A stretch of DNA of 37,012 nt, from NCBI GenBank assembly GCA_964402175.1, contig CAYOBN010000050.1, positions 1 through 37,012 on the forward strand, written 5' to 3'. The notes beneath the pieces were generated by a model that saw only the letters and a list, made by a program, of their open reading frames with translations, searched no databases and was not told where the DNA came from. The first letter of the stretch is position 1, and every line of letters begins with the position of its first letter. This document shows, piece after piece, positions 32,729 through 37,012 of this stretch. Both the position numbers and the translations under genes were made by a program. The stretch is from JAWKUK01 sp964402175. Its GTDB lineage: Bacteria > Planctomycetota > UBA1135 > GCA-002686595.

Positions 32729-35007
32729 TGAAGAGCCCGGCATCCAAGCGCGCGCGGTGGATGGACCCGCGCACATGGCTCGCGCTCGTCAGCGCGGCAC
32801 TCGTCACGTGGCTCGCGCTGAAGACCATCGAAGCCGAGCCCGGCCCGGGGCCGCTCTCGAAGGCCCACAGCGGGCTCGCGGAGCTGCGCGGCGCCAAAGG
32901 CTGTGTCGCTTGTCACGGCTCAGGGGCCGATGGCATGCGCGCGGCTTGCAGCACGTGTCACGCACCGATCGAGCGCCAGCTCGCTGCCCAAGTCGGCTTT
33001 CACGGCCAACTTCCGATGGCCGCGGATTGCGCCCGTTGCCACACCGAGCACCACGGACACAACAGCGCGCCCTATACGCCGGAGACGTTCGCGCTCGCGG
33101 GCTTCCAAGGGCGGGATGCCTTCGATCACCGCGGACTCGACTTCCGCCTGGAAGGCGTGCACACGCGCCTCGAGTGTGTGGCGTGCCATCCCGCGGCGGA
33201 TGCACCGACCGGAGCGCTCGCGCTCGAATCGCCCGATGGGCTGCGTTTCCTCGGCCTGTCGCAGGCGTGCGCCGCGTGCCACGACGATCCGCACGCGGGG
33301 CGCTTCGGCCTCGACTGCGCCTCCTGCCACGGACAAGAGCGGCCGTTCGCCGAGGCTGCTGCGTTCGTGCACACCTCGGCGTTCGAGCTCTCAGGGGCCC
33401 ACGCCGGTCTGAGCTGCGTCACGTGCCACCCGCGGGGGAGCGAGCGTGAGATCGAGGCGTACGCGGGCCGCGACCTGCCGGTGCGCGGCTGCGCCGAATG
33501 CCATGTTTCGCCGCACAGCCCGGCGTTCCTGACGCAGGGACCCGCGGGCTGCGCCGTGTGCCACCAGGCAGAGCCGCGCGGCTTCGAGGTCGGCGCGCGC
33601 GCACCGACGCTCGCTGCTCACACCGCGATCGGCGCGCCGTTGGTCGGGTTCCACGCGGCGCTCGACTGCGTCGCATGTCACGCGGACGGTGTGGCGTACG
33701 AATTGGCCCACCCCGGCCGCAGCTTCGCGCACTGCGCCGCGTGTCACACTGATCCCCACCGCGGTCAGCTCGGCGATCCCCTCACGGAGCCCGCGGCATG
33801 CGCGCGGTGCCACACCGAGACCGCGCCGTTCGAACAGCACACCTTCGACCGAGCCGCCCACGCCGCCGCGGGCTTCGAGCTGGATGGCGCTCACGCGAAC
33901 CTGGCTTGTGCGGCCTGTCACAGCGATGCACCGCTCGGTTTCCGTGCGACTCCGTCGAGCTGCGCCGCGTGCCACAGCGACCCACATGCCGGCCACTTCG
34001 CAGAGGCGCAGGATTGTTCGAGCTGCCACTCCACCGCGACGTTCCGCGATGCGCGGCAAGGCTTCGAGCATGCGCGCTGGACCGGTTTCGAGCTCGACGG
34101 CGCCCATGCCGCCCTCGCTTGCAGCACCTGTCACCCGGCGGAGGTCGGCGGCCGCGCGCTGGGCTCTGTCGCCGCGGTCTTCTTGCCCGGTGAGTCGCGC
34201 GAGAACCTGCAGGCCTGCACCGCGTGCCATCGCGATGTCCACGAGGGCGCATTCAGCGCCACAGCCCGCACGCTGTCGCTGACCGAGCCGCGCGGCTGCG
34301 CGCGTTGCCATGAAACGGCGGACTTCGCGACCGTCGCGCCCGATCGGTTCGACCACGGCGTCTGGACGGGCTTCGCGCTGACCGGCGCGCACGCCGCCAG
34401 CGATTGCACCGCCTGCCACGGGACATCGACGGAGCGCCGCCTCGGGCGCGTGTCCGAGCGCTACGTGGGGTCACCTGAGCGGTGCGAGACGTGCCACGCG
34501 GACCCGCACCTGGGTCGCTTCGAGCCCCATGCACCGCTGGCGATCGAGGCCCGCGAGGGCTGCCAGCGCTGTCACGGCGACGTCAGCTTCCGCGCGCTCG
34601 TCGCGTTCGAGCACGACTGGACGGGGTATCCGCTCGTGGGTCGCCACGCTGCGCTGGCCTGTGACGCCTGCCACGCGCCCAGCGCGGTGCGCGCCGCGGG
34701 CTGTGTGCTCGGTCTCGTGCCGGGGCGCCGCTGCGCGGATTGCCACGCGGATCCCCATGGCGGTCAGTTCTCCGTGGACGGCGCGGTCGATTGCGCGCGC
34801 TGCCACGCCATGGACCGGCCATTCGACGACCTCGACTTCGATCACGCGGCGACGCGCTTCCCCCTCGATGCGACCCATGCGGGGCTCGAATGCGGCGCGT
34901 GCCATCGCGCGGCGACGACCCGTGACGGACGTTCGCTCGTCCGTTATCGGCCGCTCGGTACCCAGTGTGCGGATTGCCACGGGACGACGGGTGGGCGTGG
35001 GCGATAG
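32728..35007 (+). CDS. membrane-anchored 26-haem c-type cytochrome
   Basis: The 759-residue protein has an N-terminal signal-anchor (about 16-31, RTWLALVSAALVTWLAL) and 26 CxxCH haem sites; the first is at residue 59. After a four-haem N-terminal section come seven repeats of about 60-80 residues. Each holds three sites in the order CxxCH-x-DPHxGxF, CxxCH, then GFELxGAHAxLxCxxCH. One further site closes the chain. Extra histidines (DPH, GAH) at fixed positions suit distal haem ligands. It belongs broadly to the cytochrome c3/multihaem families; a periplasmic or surface electron conduit is inferred. The ATG shares one base with the upstream stop. A GTG at 32725 is an alternative start, with GGAG eight bases before it and a four-base overlap. 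Confidence 0.93.
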   Translation: MKSPASKRARWMDPRTWLALVSAALVTWLALKTIEAEPGPGPLSKAHSGLAELRGAKGCVACHGSGADGMRAACSTCHAPIERQLAAQVGFHGQLPMAADCARCHTEHHGHNSAPYTPETFALAGFQGRDAFDHRGLDFRLEGVHTRLECVACHPAADAPTGALALESPDGLRFLGLSQACAACHDDPHAGRFGLDCASCHGQERPFAEAAAFVHTSAFELSGAHAGLSCVTCHPRGSEREIEAYAGRDLPVRGCAECHVSPHSPAFLTQGPAGCAVCHQAEPRGFEVGARAPTLAAHTAIGAPLVGFHAALDCVACHADGVAYELAHPGRSFAHCAACHTDPHRGQLGDPLTEPAACARCHTETAPFEQHTFDRAAHAAAGFELDGAHANLACAACHSDAPLGFRATPSSCAACHSDPHAGHFAEAQDCSSCHSTATFRDARQGFEHARWTGFELDGAHAALACSTCHPAEVGGRALGSVAAVFLPGESRENLQACTACHRDVHEGAFSATARTLSLTEPRGCARCHETADFATVAPDRFDHGVWTGFALTGAHAASDCTACHGTSTERRLGRVSERYVGSPERCETCHADPHLGRFEPHAPLAIEAREGCQRCHGDVSFRALVAFEHDWTGYPLVGRHAALACDACHAPSAVRAAGCVLGLVPGRRCADCHADPHGGQFSVDGAVDCARCHAMDRPFDDLDFDHAATRFPLDATHAGLECGACHRAATTRDGRSLVRYRPLGTQCADCHGTTGGRGR

Positions 35008-35046
35008 CCGGCCCGATGCACGAGCGAGGCGTTCCACCAAAGAAAT

Positions 35047-35080
35047 CGGCTCACACCGCACGCGCGGTGTGAGCCGATGA
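35047..35080. terminator. strong bidirectional intrinsic terminator
   Basis: ATCGGCTCACACCGC and GCGGTGTGAGCCGAT form a perfect 15-pair stem around the loop ACGC. It lies between the convergent stops at 35007 and 35099. On the minus strand the hairpin is followed by TTTCTTTGG, a short T-rich tail, so it best fits termination of the protease gene while also ending the cytochrome transcript. Confidence 0.85.
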
Positions 35081-35098
35081 TGCGCCGGAACGCGGCGG

Positions 35099-37012
<1,914 letters not shown>

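Noticed and set aside
32904..34980. Many CxxCH motifs considered as zinc knuckles
   Set aside because: All end in His directly after the second Cys, the protein has an export signal-anchor, and conserved extra histidines fit haem ligation.

Overview
The window is very GC-rich and gene-dense. It looks like one scaffold of a draft or metagenome-assembled genome, because a run of ten N joins two contigs at 10193-10202. Most start codons lack a clear Shine-Dalgarno sequence. Many products are large secreted proteins, and two of them share a C-terminal domain (Asn-Ser-x-Gly near its start, a GLPA motif, Cys-x-Gly-x3-Gly-Arg, a final Tyr-Arg-Asp). Multihaem c-type cytochromes are frequent. I infer a member of the Planctomycetota or a close relative. 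No rRNA, tRNA or other taxonomic marker was seen, so this placement is tentative.

Layout. 1-485 is the left end of a decayed IS3-family insertion sequence. Two secreted proteins of unknown function follow (532-2023, minus). 2315-7621 is a tight minus-strand operon: a glyceraldehyde-3-phosphate dehydrogenase and the organoarsenical permease ArsJ (together an arsenate detoxification route), then a GHL10-type lipoprotein hydrolase and an iron-sulfur L-serine dehydratase. Every junction overlaps by four bases. A PhoX-type phosphatase is divergent from it (7866-10055). After the assembly gap come a dihaem cytochrome, two proteins of unknown function (one with a Gln-Pro hinge and a tetranucleotide repeat in its leader), a voltage-gated potassium-type channel with a zinc-ribbon-like tail, and an ECF sigma factor whose ribosome-binding region lies in a hairpin. 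From 16341 to 20342 are a secreted LVIVD-repeat protein, an Rsm22-type methyltransferase and an MFS exporter.

20466-30170 holds an arylsulfotransferase-like lipoprotein, a pentahaem cytochrome, a YkgJ-type cysteine-cluster protein, an FG-GAP-like propeller, a DUF5722 putative glycosidase, a DinB-fold protein and a membrane-anchored protein of unknown function.

The most interesting locus is 30506-35007. Two overlapping genes encode (1) a fusion of a ferredoxin domain, an FAD/NAD(P)H oxidoreductase and a four-helix membrane domain with two His-x13-His pairs, and (2) a membrane-anchored c-type cytochrome with 26 CxxCH haem sites arranged mostly as seven three-haem repeats. Read together they suggest a compact route carrying electrons from cytoplasmic NAD(P)H across the membrane into a long haem wire. 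A perfect 15-bp hairpin terminator separates it from a convergent subtilisin-like protease that runs off the window end.
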